Under the pieces are notes generated by a model. That model was given only the letters and a program-made list of their open reading frames with translations, was not told where the DNA came from and made no database searches. The translations under genes and the position numbers were made by a program. Shown here piece after piece: positions 8,055 to 14,541 of a stretch of DNA of 18,101 nucleotides. Position 1 is the first letter of the stretch; every line of letters begins with the position of its first letter. Where the stretch lies: positions 1 through 18,101 of the forward strand of contig QHYA01000022.1 in the NCBI GenBank assembly GCA_003223995.1. The letters run 5' to 3'. This DNA comes from Acidobacteriota bacterium (lineage in GTDB: Bacteria; Acidobacteriota; Polarisedimenticolia; QHYA01).

Positions 8055-10352
8055 CTATAACTCGCCTTGGCCTCCGGGCGAATCCGGCACGGCCGGGCCC
8101 GTCATCAGCAAGTCCAGCGCGCCCCGCCACAAGCCAGACAGGTGCGCCACCTTCTCGTCGACCAGCGATCTGCCCCCGACACGGATCCGCAGGCGGTCTC
8201 CCCCCACACTCCCCAGGGCCCTCGCCGGGACACCATGCCTTCCGGCCAGTTCCAGGACTTCCGCGAGGGCCTCGCTGTTGCAGGAGAGAAGGACTCTTCC
8301 CTGGCTCTCTCCGAACAGCAGGGCGTCGAGCCTCAAGAAGGCCTCCCCCGATCCCCCCGTCGGGTCGAGGTCCACGACCGCTCCAATGGCCTCATCGCCG
8401 GAGATGCAGCACTCCGCCAGGGCCACCGCCAGGCCTCCCTCCGAACAGTCGTGTGCGGAGCGGACGAGCCCCCTGCCGATCGCCTCGATCACCGCCTCGC
8501 GGAGCCTCCCCTCCGCCTCCAGATCCACCGCGGGAGGGGAGCCGTTTTCAATCTCGTGGACCTGGAAGAGGTACTCGCTCCCTCCCAGCTCCTCCCGTGT
8601 CGTCCCGAGAAGGATCACGGTGTCTCCGGCCGCGGAGAACCACTGCACGGCATGTCTGTCCACATCGTCGAGAAGGCCGACCATGCCGATGGTGGGAGTC
8701 GGGTGGATTCCCCGCCCCTCCGTCTCGTTGTAGAAGGAAACGTTCCCCGACACGACGGGAATGTCCCCCTGGCGGCAGGCCTCGGCGATCCCCCGGACGG
8801 CCTCCTTGAACTGCCACATGACCTCCGGCCTCTCCGGGTTGCCGAAGTTCAGGCAATCGGTCACGCCGATGGGCCGGGCGCCCGCGCAGGCCAGGTTCCG
8901 CGCTGCTTCGGCCACGGCCGCGCGCGCTCCTTCGTATGGATCGAGCCAGCAGTAGCGGTTGTTGCAGTCCACCGTCAAGGCGAGCGCCAGGGGCGTCCCC
9001 TTGATCCGCACCACCGCAGCGTCGGAGCCTGGTCGGACGGCGGTGTTGCTGCGAACGGTCTGGTCGTACTGTGAGTAAGCCCACTGCCGGCAGCAGAGGT
9101 TCGGCGAGGAGAGAAGCCGCCGCATCACGGCGCCGAAATCGTCGGGCAGCGGGATCGCAGCGAGGCCGAGGGTGCGCCGGGCGAGGAGATCCCCCGGAGG
9201 CTTACTGGGACGGTCGTAGACGGGCGCTTCCTGGGCGAGCGGCCGTGCGGGCAGGTTCACGACGACGCGCCCGCCGAAGGTCGCAACGACCCGTCCGGTG
9301 CCGGTGATTTCCCCGACGATCTCGGCCTCGAGGTCCCACCGCGCGCACACCTCCTGCACCTTCTCCTCGGTCCCGCGACATACCACCATCAGCATCCGCT
9401 CCTGCGATTCGGAGAGCATCAGCTCATAGGGGCTCATCCCCTCCTCCCGGCGGGGAACCCGATCGAGGTCGAGCCGCATCCCCGTCCCGGCCCGGGAGGC
9501 CATCTCGAAGGAGGAGCTGGTCAGCCCGGCCGCCCCCATGTCCTGGATGCCAACGATCCAGTCGGTCTTCATCAGCTCCAGGCAAGCTTCGAGGAGACAC
9601 TTCTCCGCGAAGGGATCGCCGACCTGGACGGTGGGACGCTTCTCCTCGGAGGCTTCGCCGAACCCGGCGGATGCCAGAAGGGAGGCGCCGTGGATCCCAT
9701 CGCGGCCGGTCCGGCTTCCGATGTAGATCACAGGGTTGCCGATGCCCCCGGCGGCGCCGCGGAAGATCCTGTCGCTGTGAAGCAGGCCGAGGTTGAAGGC
9801 GTTGACCAGGATGTTCCCGTCGTAGCAGGGATGGAAGGAGATCTCCCCGCCGACGGTCGGGCAGCCGAACGAGTTGCCGTAGCTCCCGATGCCGGCAACC
9901 ACACCCGCGAGCAGGTAGCGCATCCGAGTGGCCGAGATCCGGCCGAACCGCAGCGAGTTGAGCGAGGCGATCGGGCGGGCGCCCATCGTGAAGACATCTC
10001 GCAAGATGCCTCCGACGCCCGTGGCGGCTCCTTGAACCGGCTCGATGTAGGAGGGGTGGTTGTGGGATTCCATCTTGAAAGCGACGGCCCAGCCCTCGCC
10101 GATCTCAACGATCCCCGCGTTCTCTCCGGGGCCCTGAAGCACGTGGGAGCCGGAGGTCGGCAGTTGCTTGAGATGAAGGCGGGAGGACTTGTAGGAGCAG
10201 TGCTCGGACCACATCACCGCGAACACCCCCAGCTCCGTGTAGGTGAGAGTCCGGCCGGCGATCCGGCAGGCGCGCGCGAATTCCTCCCCGGTCAGACCGT
10301 GCGCGGCAGCCAGTTCCGTGGTGACGACCGGTTCGGTCATGTCACGAACCAT
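8055..10352 (-). CDS. purL: FGAM synthase large subunit PurL (small-type)
   Basis: PurL, with PurS and PurQ, converts FGAR to FGAM using ATP and ammonia from glutamine. The 765-aa protein is complete and collinear with Bacillus-type PurL. It shows YTELGVFAVMWSEHCSYK, GPGENAGIV, ESHNHPSYIEPVQGAATGVG, GYxN-like GSYGNSFGCPTVGGE, GSRTGRDGIHGA, GIQDMGAAGLTSSSFEMAS, LSESQERMLM and, in the second half, VTDCLNFGNPERPEVMWQF, GNVSFYNE and RSAHDCSEGGLAVALAE. ATG at 10352 follows AAGGTG at a plausible distance; a second ATG five codons in (10340) is possible. The glutaminase domain is a separate gene (purQ), as expected for this PurL type. A 373-bp repeat-filled gap separates it from the gene upstream, and purF follows after 27 bp. 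No deletion scar is seen. Confidence 0.96.
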   Translation of the reverse strand: MVRDMTEPVVTTELAAAHGLTGEEFARACRIAGRTLTYTELGVFAVMWSEHCSYKSSRLHLKQLPTSGSHVLQGPGENAGIVEIGEGWAVAFKMESHNHPSYIEPVQGAATGVGGILRDVFTMGARPIASLNSLRFGRISATRMRYLLAGVVAGIGSYGNSFGCPTVGGEISFHPCYDGNILVNAFNLGLLHSDRIFRGAAGGIGNPVIYIGSRTGRDGIHGASLLASAGFGEASEEKRPTVQVGDPFAEKCLLEACLELMKTDWIVGIQDMGAAGLTSSSFEMASRAGTGMRLDLDRVPRREEGMSPYELMLSESQERMLMVVCRGTEEKVQEVCARWDLEAEIVGEITGTGRVVATFGGRVVVNLPARPLAQEAPVYDRPSKPPGDLLARRTLGLAAIPLPDDFGAVMRRLLSSPNLCCRQWAYSQYDQTVRSNTAVRPGSDAAVVRIKGTPLALALTVDCNNRYCWLDPYEGARAAVAEAARNLACAGARPIGVTDCLNFGNPERPEVMWQFKEAVRGIAEACRQGDIPVVSGNVSFYNETEGRGIHPTPTIGMVGLLDDVDRHAVQWFSAAGDTVILLGTTREELGGSEYLFQVHEIENGSPPAVDLEAEGRLREAVIEAIGRGLVRSAHDCSEGGLAVALAECCISGDEAIGAVVDLDPTGGSGEAFLRLDALLFGESQGRVLLSCNSEALAEVLELAGRHGVPARALGSVGGDRLRIRVGGRSLVDEKVAHLSGLWRGALDLLMTGPAVPDSPGGQGEL

Positions 10353-10725
10353 TCTTCAAGCACCTTGTAGCGCCGAGCGCCGAAGCATCGCGATCTCCCA
10401 CGACGACCTCGCTCCCCTCTGATTCGGGCTGCCGCGGCCGAAACCGCCCGACAACCTCGCCCCCCTCTGATCCGGTGTGCCGCATCCAAAACCGCGCTGC
10501 GCCAGCTCGCGCGTTTTGGGCGGCAGCAACCCGGATCAGCGCTGCGCCAGCTCGCACGTTTTGGACCACACCGGCCAACCACCTCGCTCCCCTCTGATTC
10601 GGGGTGTTGCATCCAGAACGTGCTGCGCCGGCTCGCACGTTTTCTCGGACCGCTTCGCGGTCCGAGCGCCAAACCGCCGAGGTCGTATCACCCCAACTAC
10701 GGCGTTTCGGGCAACACCATCCGAA
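10353..10725. repeat. palindromic repeat cluster in the purL / SEC-C gap
   Basis: This 373-bp stretch holds no credible gene; its open frames are repetitive shadows. It contains two recurring units. Unit A (about 42-45 bp, CCTCGCTCCCCTCTGATTCG type, then a GC-rich end) occurs at 10403-10447, 10451-10495 and 10578-10622. Unit B (GCGCTGCGCCAGCTCGC type, 27 bp) occurs at 10494-10520, 10539-10565 and 10619-10645. Inverted copies of the unit A core (CCGGATCAG / CCGAATCAG) at 10521-10540 and 10711-10730 make long stem-loops. Copies differ by a few substitutions, so the repeats are not a recent exact duplication. They resemble REP/BIME-type interspersed palindromes, but no transposase gene is near. 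Confidence 0.8.
10467..10539. repeat. imperfect 73-nt stem-loop element (copy 1)
   Basis: The left arm begins CTGATCCGG (10467) and contains CCAAAAC then CGCGC. The loop is TGCGCCAGCTC (10498-10508). The right arm begins GCGCGTTTTGG and ends CCGGATCAG (10539). The outer 9 bp and the CCAAAAC/GTTTTGG block pair exactly and the middle pairs partly. The fold is apparent by eye only and was not computed. Confidence 0.65.
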
Positions 10726-10729
10726 TCAG
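10594..10729. repeat. long inverted repeat enclosing a stem-loop (copy 2)
   Basis: The outer arms are CTGATTCGGGGTGTTGC (10594-10610) and its near-exact inverse GCAACACC-AT-CCGAATCAG (10711-10729), 17 paired bases with a 2-nt bulge. Inside is the same inner motif as copy 1: AACGTGC, loop TGCGCCGGCTC, GCACGTT. It is followed by a perfect 10-bp-stem palindrome at 10644-10666 with a 3-nt TTC loop. The right arm overlaps the stop codon of the SEC-C gene (10726-10728). Confidence 0.65.
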
Positions 10730-10902
10730 CCCTTCGGGTTGCGGAAAAGCTTCGAGTAGACCTGCTCCCGCTTCTTCGCCTGGACCTTGTCCCAACAGCA
10801 GCTCTTGAACTTCTTGCCCGATCCACAGGGGCATCGATCGTTGCGCGAGGCCGATCCGTAATCGACCGGGCGCTTGCCAAGGAGCTTCTTGATCAGCGAC
10901 AT
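10726..10902 (-). CDS. 58-aa SEC-C motif protein
   Basis: A small gene begins at ATG 10902, preceded by GGAGGTTT eleven bases upstream, and ends with TGA at 10728-10726. The product starts MSLIKKLLGKRPVDYGSASR and carries a full SEC-C zinc-binding motif, CPCGSGKKFKSCC (Cys24, 26, 35, 36). A basic tail (QAKKREQVYSKLF) follows. SEC-C motifs end bacterial SecA, where they bind Zn and SecB or ribosomes, and also occur in stand-alone small proteins of unknown role. Here the motif is almost the whole protein. It lies 58 bp after purQ in the same direction, so it is probably co-transcribed with the purine genes, and its stop codon sits inside a palindromic repeat. The opposite-strand and other-frame readings of this stretch show no family features. 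Confidence 0.8.
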   Translation of the reverse strand: MSLIKKLLGKRPVDYGSASRNDRCPCGSGKKFKSCCWDKVQAKKREQVYSKLFRNPKG

Positions 10903-10960
10903 CTCGTTGCAAACCTCCGGAGGGCTCCGCGCGGACGACGGGGGAACGCCCTCGGCTGGA

Positions 10961-11776
10961 TCAGACCGCCTTGCACCGGCCGCCCGCTTCGCGGCCGCTG
11001 GCCCCCTTCGTCCCTTCTGCTCCCTTCTGGGCTGCGCCCGCGGCTTCCCTCGCCACCTCCCCGCGTTTGCCCCCCTTCAAGGGGAGGCTTTCAAGATAGT
11101 CGAGCAGGCTTCCCAGAACGGCGATGCCGTCCGTTCCGCCCAGAATCGCTTCGGCCATGCGTTCCGGGTGGGGCATCATGCCGAGGACGTTCCTCCCCTC
11201 GTTCAGGACGCCGGCGATGGCCTCGAGCGACCCGTTGAAATTCCATTCGGGATCAAGCCTGCCGGTAGGGTCGCAGTACCGGAAGACGATCCGTTGCTCG
11301 GCCTCCAGCCGCACGATCGTCTCGGGTGTGGCGAAGTAATTCCCTTCTCCGTGGGCGACATGCAGCCGGATGACATCCCCGTTGCTCAGCCGGCTCGTGA
11401 ACGCCGTTCCCGAGGTCTCGCAGCGCAGGAAAACATCCCGGCAGATGAACCGCAGCCCCCTGTTCCGCATCAAAGCGCCGGGAAGCAGCCCCGCCTCGCA
11501 GAGAATCTGGAAGCCGTTGCAGATACCGATGACCGGCCCCCCTTTCCCCGCGAAGCGGGAGACCTCGTCCATGACCGGCGAACGGGAAGCGATCGCGCCG
11601 GCCCTGAGGTAATCGCCGTACGAAAACCCCCCAGGAAGGACCACGGCGTCCGCTCCCCGAAGATCCGCCTCCTTGTGCCAGACAAAGACCGTCTCCACGC
11701 CCAGAACGTGCTTGAACGCGTGGTAGGCGTCGTGGTCGCAGTTGCTTCCGGGAAAGACGACGACGGCGATCCTCAT
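10961..11776 (-). CDS. purQ: FGAM synthase glutaminase subunit PurQ, with C-terminal tail
   Basis: PurQ is the class I glutamine amidotransferase that feeds ammonia to PurL. The start VVVFPGSNCDHD, VLPGGFSYGDYLRAGAIA, the nucleophile Cys86 in GICNGFQIL, HVAHGEGNY, and the catalytic pair His203/Glu205 in MMPHPER are all present. The family normally ends near residue 230 (here LLDYLES). This protein goes on for about 40 low-complexity Ala/Gly/Lys residues starting LPLKGGKRGE, encoded by a purine-biased stretch with short inverted repeats. ATG 11776 follows the purS stop with one base between, and a GGAG lies within the end of purS, so translational coupling is likely. Catalytic residues are intact and the tail is probably harmless. 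Confidence 0.95.
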   Translation of the reverse strand: MRIAVVVFPGSNCDHDAYHAFKHVLGVETVFVWHKEADLRGADAVVLPGGFSYGDYLRAGAIASRSPVMDEVSRFAGKGGPVIGICNGFQILCEAGLLPGALMRNRGLRFICRDVFLRCETSGTAFTSRLSNGDVIRLHVAHGEGNYFATPETIVRLEAEQRIVFRYCDPTGRLDPEWNFNGSLEAIAGVLNEGRNVLGMMPHPERMAEAILGGTDGIAVLGSLLDYLESLPLKGGKRGEVAREAAGAAQKGAEGTKGASGREAGGRCKAV

Positions 11777-11777
11777 C

Positions 11778-12047
11778 TCAGGGCTCCGTCTCGAAACGGT
11801 AGTCCTCGATCAGCGTGTTGGCCAGCAGCCGGCGGCACATCTCGTCGAGCCGCTGCTCCTGACGCCGGCGGGCTTCCACCTCGTCCGGTCCTCCTTCCCC
11901 TTTCGGCTCGATGATCAGCTCGATGAACCGCCCGACGCGCACGTCCACGACCTCGGGGAAGCCGAGGGCGTGAAGCGACCCGAGGACGGCGCGCCCCTGA
12001 GGGTCCCTGACACCGCGGCGCGGGCTGACCGTCACCTTAGCCTTCAT
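11778..12047 (-). CDS. purS: FGAM synthase subunit PurS
   Basis: PurS is the small dimeric bridge between PurL and PurQ. The 89-aa product has the right size and signatures: MKAKVTVSPRRGVRDPQGRA at the N-terminus, then LHALGFPEVVDVRVGRFIEL and a C-terminal CRRLLANTLIEDYRFE. The ATG at 12047 is chosen over an in-frame upstream codon at 12104 because GGAGGAAACG directly precedes it and the protein then starts as the family does. The start overlaps the last 11 bp of purB, and purQ follows after one base, so purB-purS-purQ is a tightly coupled set. Confidence 0.94.
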   Translation of the reverse strand: MKAKVTVSPRRGVRDPQGRAVLGSLHALGFPEVVDVRVGRFIELIIEPKGEGGPDEVEARRRQEQRLDEMCRRLLANTLIEDYRFETEP

Positions 12048-13221
12048 CGTTTCCTCCATCCGTTCCTCCATCCGCTCCGAAGACCCTCCGGAAGACAGTG
12101 TCAATATGCCGCAGGTGGCTCCCGAAGTCGAAGCACGCCGCGATCTGCTTGGGATCGAGGATCTTGCGGATGTCCGGATCGGCGCCGGCCAGCTCCCGGA
12201 AGTTGGCGTCCGTCTGCCACGCCCTCATCGCGCACCTCTGCACCCATTCGTACGCCTGCTCCCGCCCGGCCCCGGCGCGCAGGAGCGCCAGCAGGATCGA
12301 TTGCGAGAAGACCAGACCTCTCGTCCGCTCCAGGTTCTCCTTCATCCTCTCCGGATAGACGATCAGCCCATCAACGAGGGTGGTGAAGCGATCCAGCATG
12401 TAATCGAGAAGGATCGTCGAGTCCGGCAGGATGATCCTCTCTGCGGAGGAGTGGGAGATGTCACGCTCGTGCCACAGGGTCACGTTCTCGAGCGCCGCCT
12501 GGGCGTTCGCCCGCACGACGCGCGCCAGCCCCGACAATTGCTCGCAGCCGACGGGATTGCGCTTGTGGGGCATCGCCGAGGACCCCTTCTGCCCTTCCGA
12601 GAAGAGCTCCTCGACCTCGCGGATGTCGGTCCGCTGGAGGTTTCGGATCTCCGTCGCGAACTTGTCGATGGAGGAGGCGGTGATGGCCAGGACGGCGACG
12701 AACTCCGCGTGGCGGTCTCGCTGGAGGATCTGGGTGGACACGGGCGCGGGAGCCAGTCCGAGGCGGCGGCAGACCGCCTCTTCCACCTCGGGATCGACGT
12801 GAGCGAATCCGGCCATCACGGTCATCCGGTGCTCTCTGGCCCGCCGCTGAAGGACGGCCTTCAGCCTCTCGACCCCGCCGATGAGCAGGTCGGAGGCATC
12901 GCGGAGCTGCAGCGCAAGGGCCGTGTCGATCACGTCGGAGGAGGTCAGGCCGAAGTGGATGTATCGCGCGTCTGGCCCGACGGAGGAGCCGACGTTGGTC
13001 AGGAAGGCGATAACGTCGTGCTTGACTCGCTGCTCGATCTCGCGGATCGCTGCGACGTCGAATCGGGCCCGCCGACGGATGGTCTGCAGAGAATCCGCCG
13101 GGATCTCACCCCGTTGCCCACGGACCTCGCAGACCGCCAGCTCGACCTCCAGCCAGCGCTGGAACCGGCTCTCATCGGTCCAGATCCGGCCCATTTCGGG
13201 GCGTGTGTAGCGCTCGATCAC
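12037..13221 (-). CDS. purB: adenylosuccinate lyase with in-frame internal deletion
   Basis: PurB splits fumarate from SAICAR and adenylosuccinate. The GTG start at 13221, after GGAGCAG, gives the typical RYTRPEMGRIWTDESRFQRW. Further signatures are HDVIAFLTNVG, RYIHFGLTSSDVIDTA, the fumarase-superfamily signature GSSAMPHKRNPVGCEQ, WHERDISHSSAERIILPD and SHLRHIDTVFRRV. The protein has 394 residues against about 430-435 normally. The loss is at residue 138: TVMAG runs directly into FAHVDPEVEE, whereas relatives have about 48 residues between, starting RTHG(I/V)HAEPTTFG and ending KISGAVGT. That block carries the conserved TxH catalytic histidine. The frame is kept, so a protein could be made, but probably not an active one. 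A 12-bp tandem repeat ends the gene and encodes DGGTDGGN. Confidence 0.9.
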   Translation of the reverse strand: MIERYTRPEMGRIWTDESRFQRWLEVELAVCEVRGQRGEIPADSLQTIRRRARFDVAAIREIEQRVKHDVIAFLTNVGSSVGPDARYIHFGLTSSDVIDTALALQLRDASDLLIGGVERLKAVLQRRAREHRMTVMAGFAHVDPEVEEAVCRRLGLAPAPVSTQILQRDRHAEFVAVLAITASSIDKFATEIRNLQRTDIREVEELFSEGQKGSSAMPHKRNPVGCEQLSGLARVVRANAQAALENVTLWHERDISHSSAERIILPDSTILLDYMLDRFTTLVDGLIVYPERMKENLERTRGLVFSQSILLALLRAGAGREQAYEWVQRCAMRAWQTDANFRELAGADPDIRKILDPKQIAACFDFGSHLRHIDTVFRRVFGADGGTDGGNDEG

Positions 13222-13254
13222 TTCTGCTCCGGACTCATGCCGTATTCATGGCCT

Positions 13255-14025
13255 TTAAAGCTCCAGCGGCTGGGGCAGGCCGGAGCGGGACGCGACCTCC
13301 ACCCTGATGTCCGCCCGGCCCATTCTCGAGAGCACGGATTGGACCTCGCGCCGCGCCAGCTCGGGACGATTGTTTCTTTCCGACAGGTGAAGCAGGACCA
13401 CGATCCTAGTCGCCGGTCCGACGGCGGCCGCGGCGAGCTGCGCGGCTGCCCGGTTCGAGAGGTGCCCGGCAGGCGAGCTGATCCGCTGCTTCAGCCACGA
13501 GGGGTACGGTCCCTCCTGCAGCCGCAAAGGGTCGTGGTTCGCCTCGATCATCAGCACGTTGCAATCGCGCAGGTTCTCGACGACCATTTTCGTGACATGG
13601 CCGAGGTCGGTGACGAGCCCGATGCTCGCCCCGCCCGCCTCGAATCTCCACCCGACGTTCGGTGCGTCGTGAGGCACCGGGAAAGCCGCGACGCAAATCT
13701 CGCCGAGGTCCAGCCTGGGCAGCAGCGGCAGCCGCACCGGCAGAGGCCGCCCCGCCCGCGCCAGCGCCTCCTCCGCTCCGTCCAGGCAGAACACAGGCAG
13801 CCCGTGCCGGCGGGAGAAACAGCTGGCCGAACCGGCGTGGTCCGAATGATCATGAGAGATCAGCACGCACTCCAGCGCTTCCGGCTCGAACCCTTCCTGC
13901 CTGCAGCCAGCCTCGAGTCGCGAAGCGGCAAGGCCCGCATCGACCAGGATCCTGCAGCGTCCTGCCCGGACGAGGGCCGCGTTCCCCGATGAGCCGCTTC
14001 CCAGAAGCCGCAGCCTCAAGGACAC
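13255..14025 (-). CDS. YycJ/WalJ-type metallo-beta-lactamase fold hydrolase
   Basis: The 256-aa protein opens with RLRLLGSGSSGNAALVRAG, the signature of the YycJ/WalJ branch of metallo-beta-lactamase fold proteins. It has the metal site HDHSDHAG, later VPHDAPNVGWRF, GLVTDLGHVT with the bridging Asp, EANHD and AGHLSNRAAAQL, and a late LLHLSERNN. All expected zinc ligands are visible. Related proteins are reported as DNA exonuclease-like or cell-wall-linked factors, so a nucleic-acid phosphodiesterase role is possible but not shown here. GTG 14025 is preferred to an upstream start at 14136 because AAGGAG lies seven bases before it and the longer version adds unconserved residues overlapping dut. 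It sits between dut (39 bp) and purB (33 bp). Confidence 0.88.
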   Translation of the reverse strand: MSLRLRLLGSGSSGNAALVRAGRCRILVDAGLAASRLEAGCRQEGFEPEALECVLISHDHSDHAGSASCFSRRHGLPVFCLDGAEEALARAGRPLPVRLPLLPRLDLGEICVAAFPVPHDAPNVGWRFEAGGASIGLVTDLGHVTKMVVENLRDCNVLMIEANHDPLRLQEGPYPSWLKQRISSPAGHLSNRAAAQLAAAAVGPATRIVVLLHLSERNNRPELARREVQSVLSRMGRADIRVEVASRSGLPQPLEL

Positions 14026-14063
14026 TCTCCGCTCCTTCGCTGCCGGCCCAGGTGGCGCCGGAA

Positions 14064-14513
14064 TCAGATTCCTGTGTGGCCAAAGCCTCCTTCGCCGCGG
14101 CTCGATGGGGGCAAGGTCTCCGTTTCGACCAGGCAAGCGGCGGCCACCTCCGACACGATGAGCTGGGCGATGCGATCGCCGCGTCGGATGATGGCAGGAG
14201 ACTCACCGAGGTTGATCATGACGACCTTGATCTCCCCCCGGTAGTCGGAATCGACCGTTCCGGGGGAGTTCAAGAGCGTCAGCCCCTGCCCCACAGCGAG
14301 CCCGCTGCGGGGGCGGACTTGCGCCTCGTACCCTTGCGGTAGAGCGATTCCGAACCCGGTCGGGATCAAGGCCCGCGCTCCGGGCTGCAGCCAGACCTGC
14401 TCCCCCACCGCCGCCCTCAGATCGAGCCCGGCGCTGCCAGGCGTGACGTAAGAGGGCAGCGGGAGATCCTTCCCTGCGGGGAAGCGGCGAATGGGCAGCT
14501 CGATCGGACTCAT
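14064..14513 (-). CDS. dut: dUTP diphosphatase
   Basis: Dut hydrolyses dUTP to dUMP and pyrophosphate, keeping uracil out of DNA and supplying dTMP synthesis. The 149-aa protein is the homotrimeric type, with all five motifs in order: GSAGLDLRAA (1), RPRSGLAV (2), GTVDSDYRGEIKVVMINLG (3), RRGDRIAQLIV (4) and RGEGGFGHTG (5). The catalytic Asp is in motif 3. The ATG at 14513 gives the usual MSPIELPIRRF-type N-terminus; the frame is open further up to 14636, but those codons lie inside the preceding peptidase gene. It follows the M16 peptidase by 28 bp and has only a weak ribosome binding site. The gene is undamaged. Confidence 0.95.
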   Translation of the reverse strand: MSPIELPIRRFPAGKDLPLPSYVTPGSAGLDLRAAVGEQVWLQPGARALIPTGFGIALPQGYEAQVRPRSGLAVGQGLTLLNSPGTVDSDYRGEIKVVMINLGESPAIIRRGDRIAQLIVSEVAAACLVETETLPPSSRGEGGFGHTGI

Positions 14514-14541
14514 CGGGATCGGGCGGAAGGCAGGCTCCAGG

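Noticed and set aside
10342..10672. Minus-strand open frames with repeated VRAGAAR/PKRASWRSA-like peptides as a repeat protein
   Set aside because: The peptide repeat simply reflects the DNA repeats, two frames are equally open, and no ribosome binding site or conserved domain is seen.
10403..10730. CRISPR array
   Set aside because: The repeats are imperfect, occur as two alternating unit types with inverted copies and irregular spacing, and there are no cas genes.
12106..13992. Very long plus-strand open frame opposite purB and the MBL gene
   Set aside because: It is antisense to two recognised genes, is rich in Arg/Gly/Pro/His/Asp typical of GC-rich shadow frames, and has no family motif.
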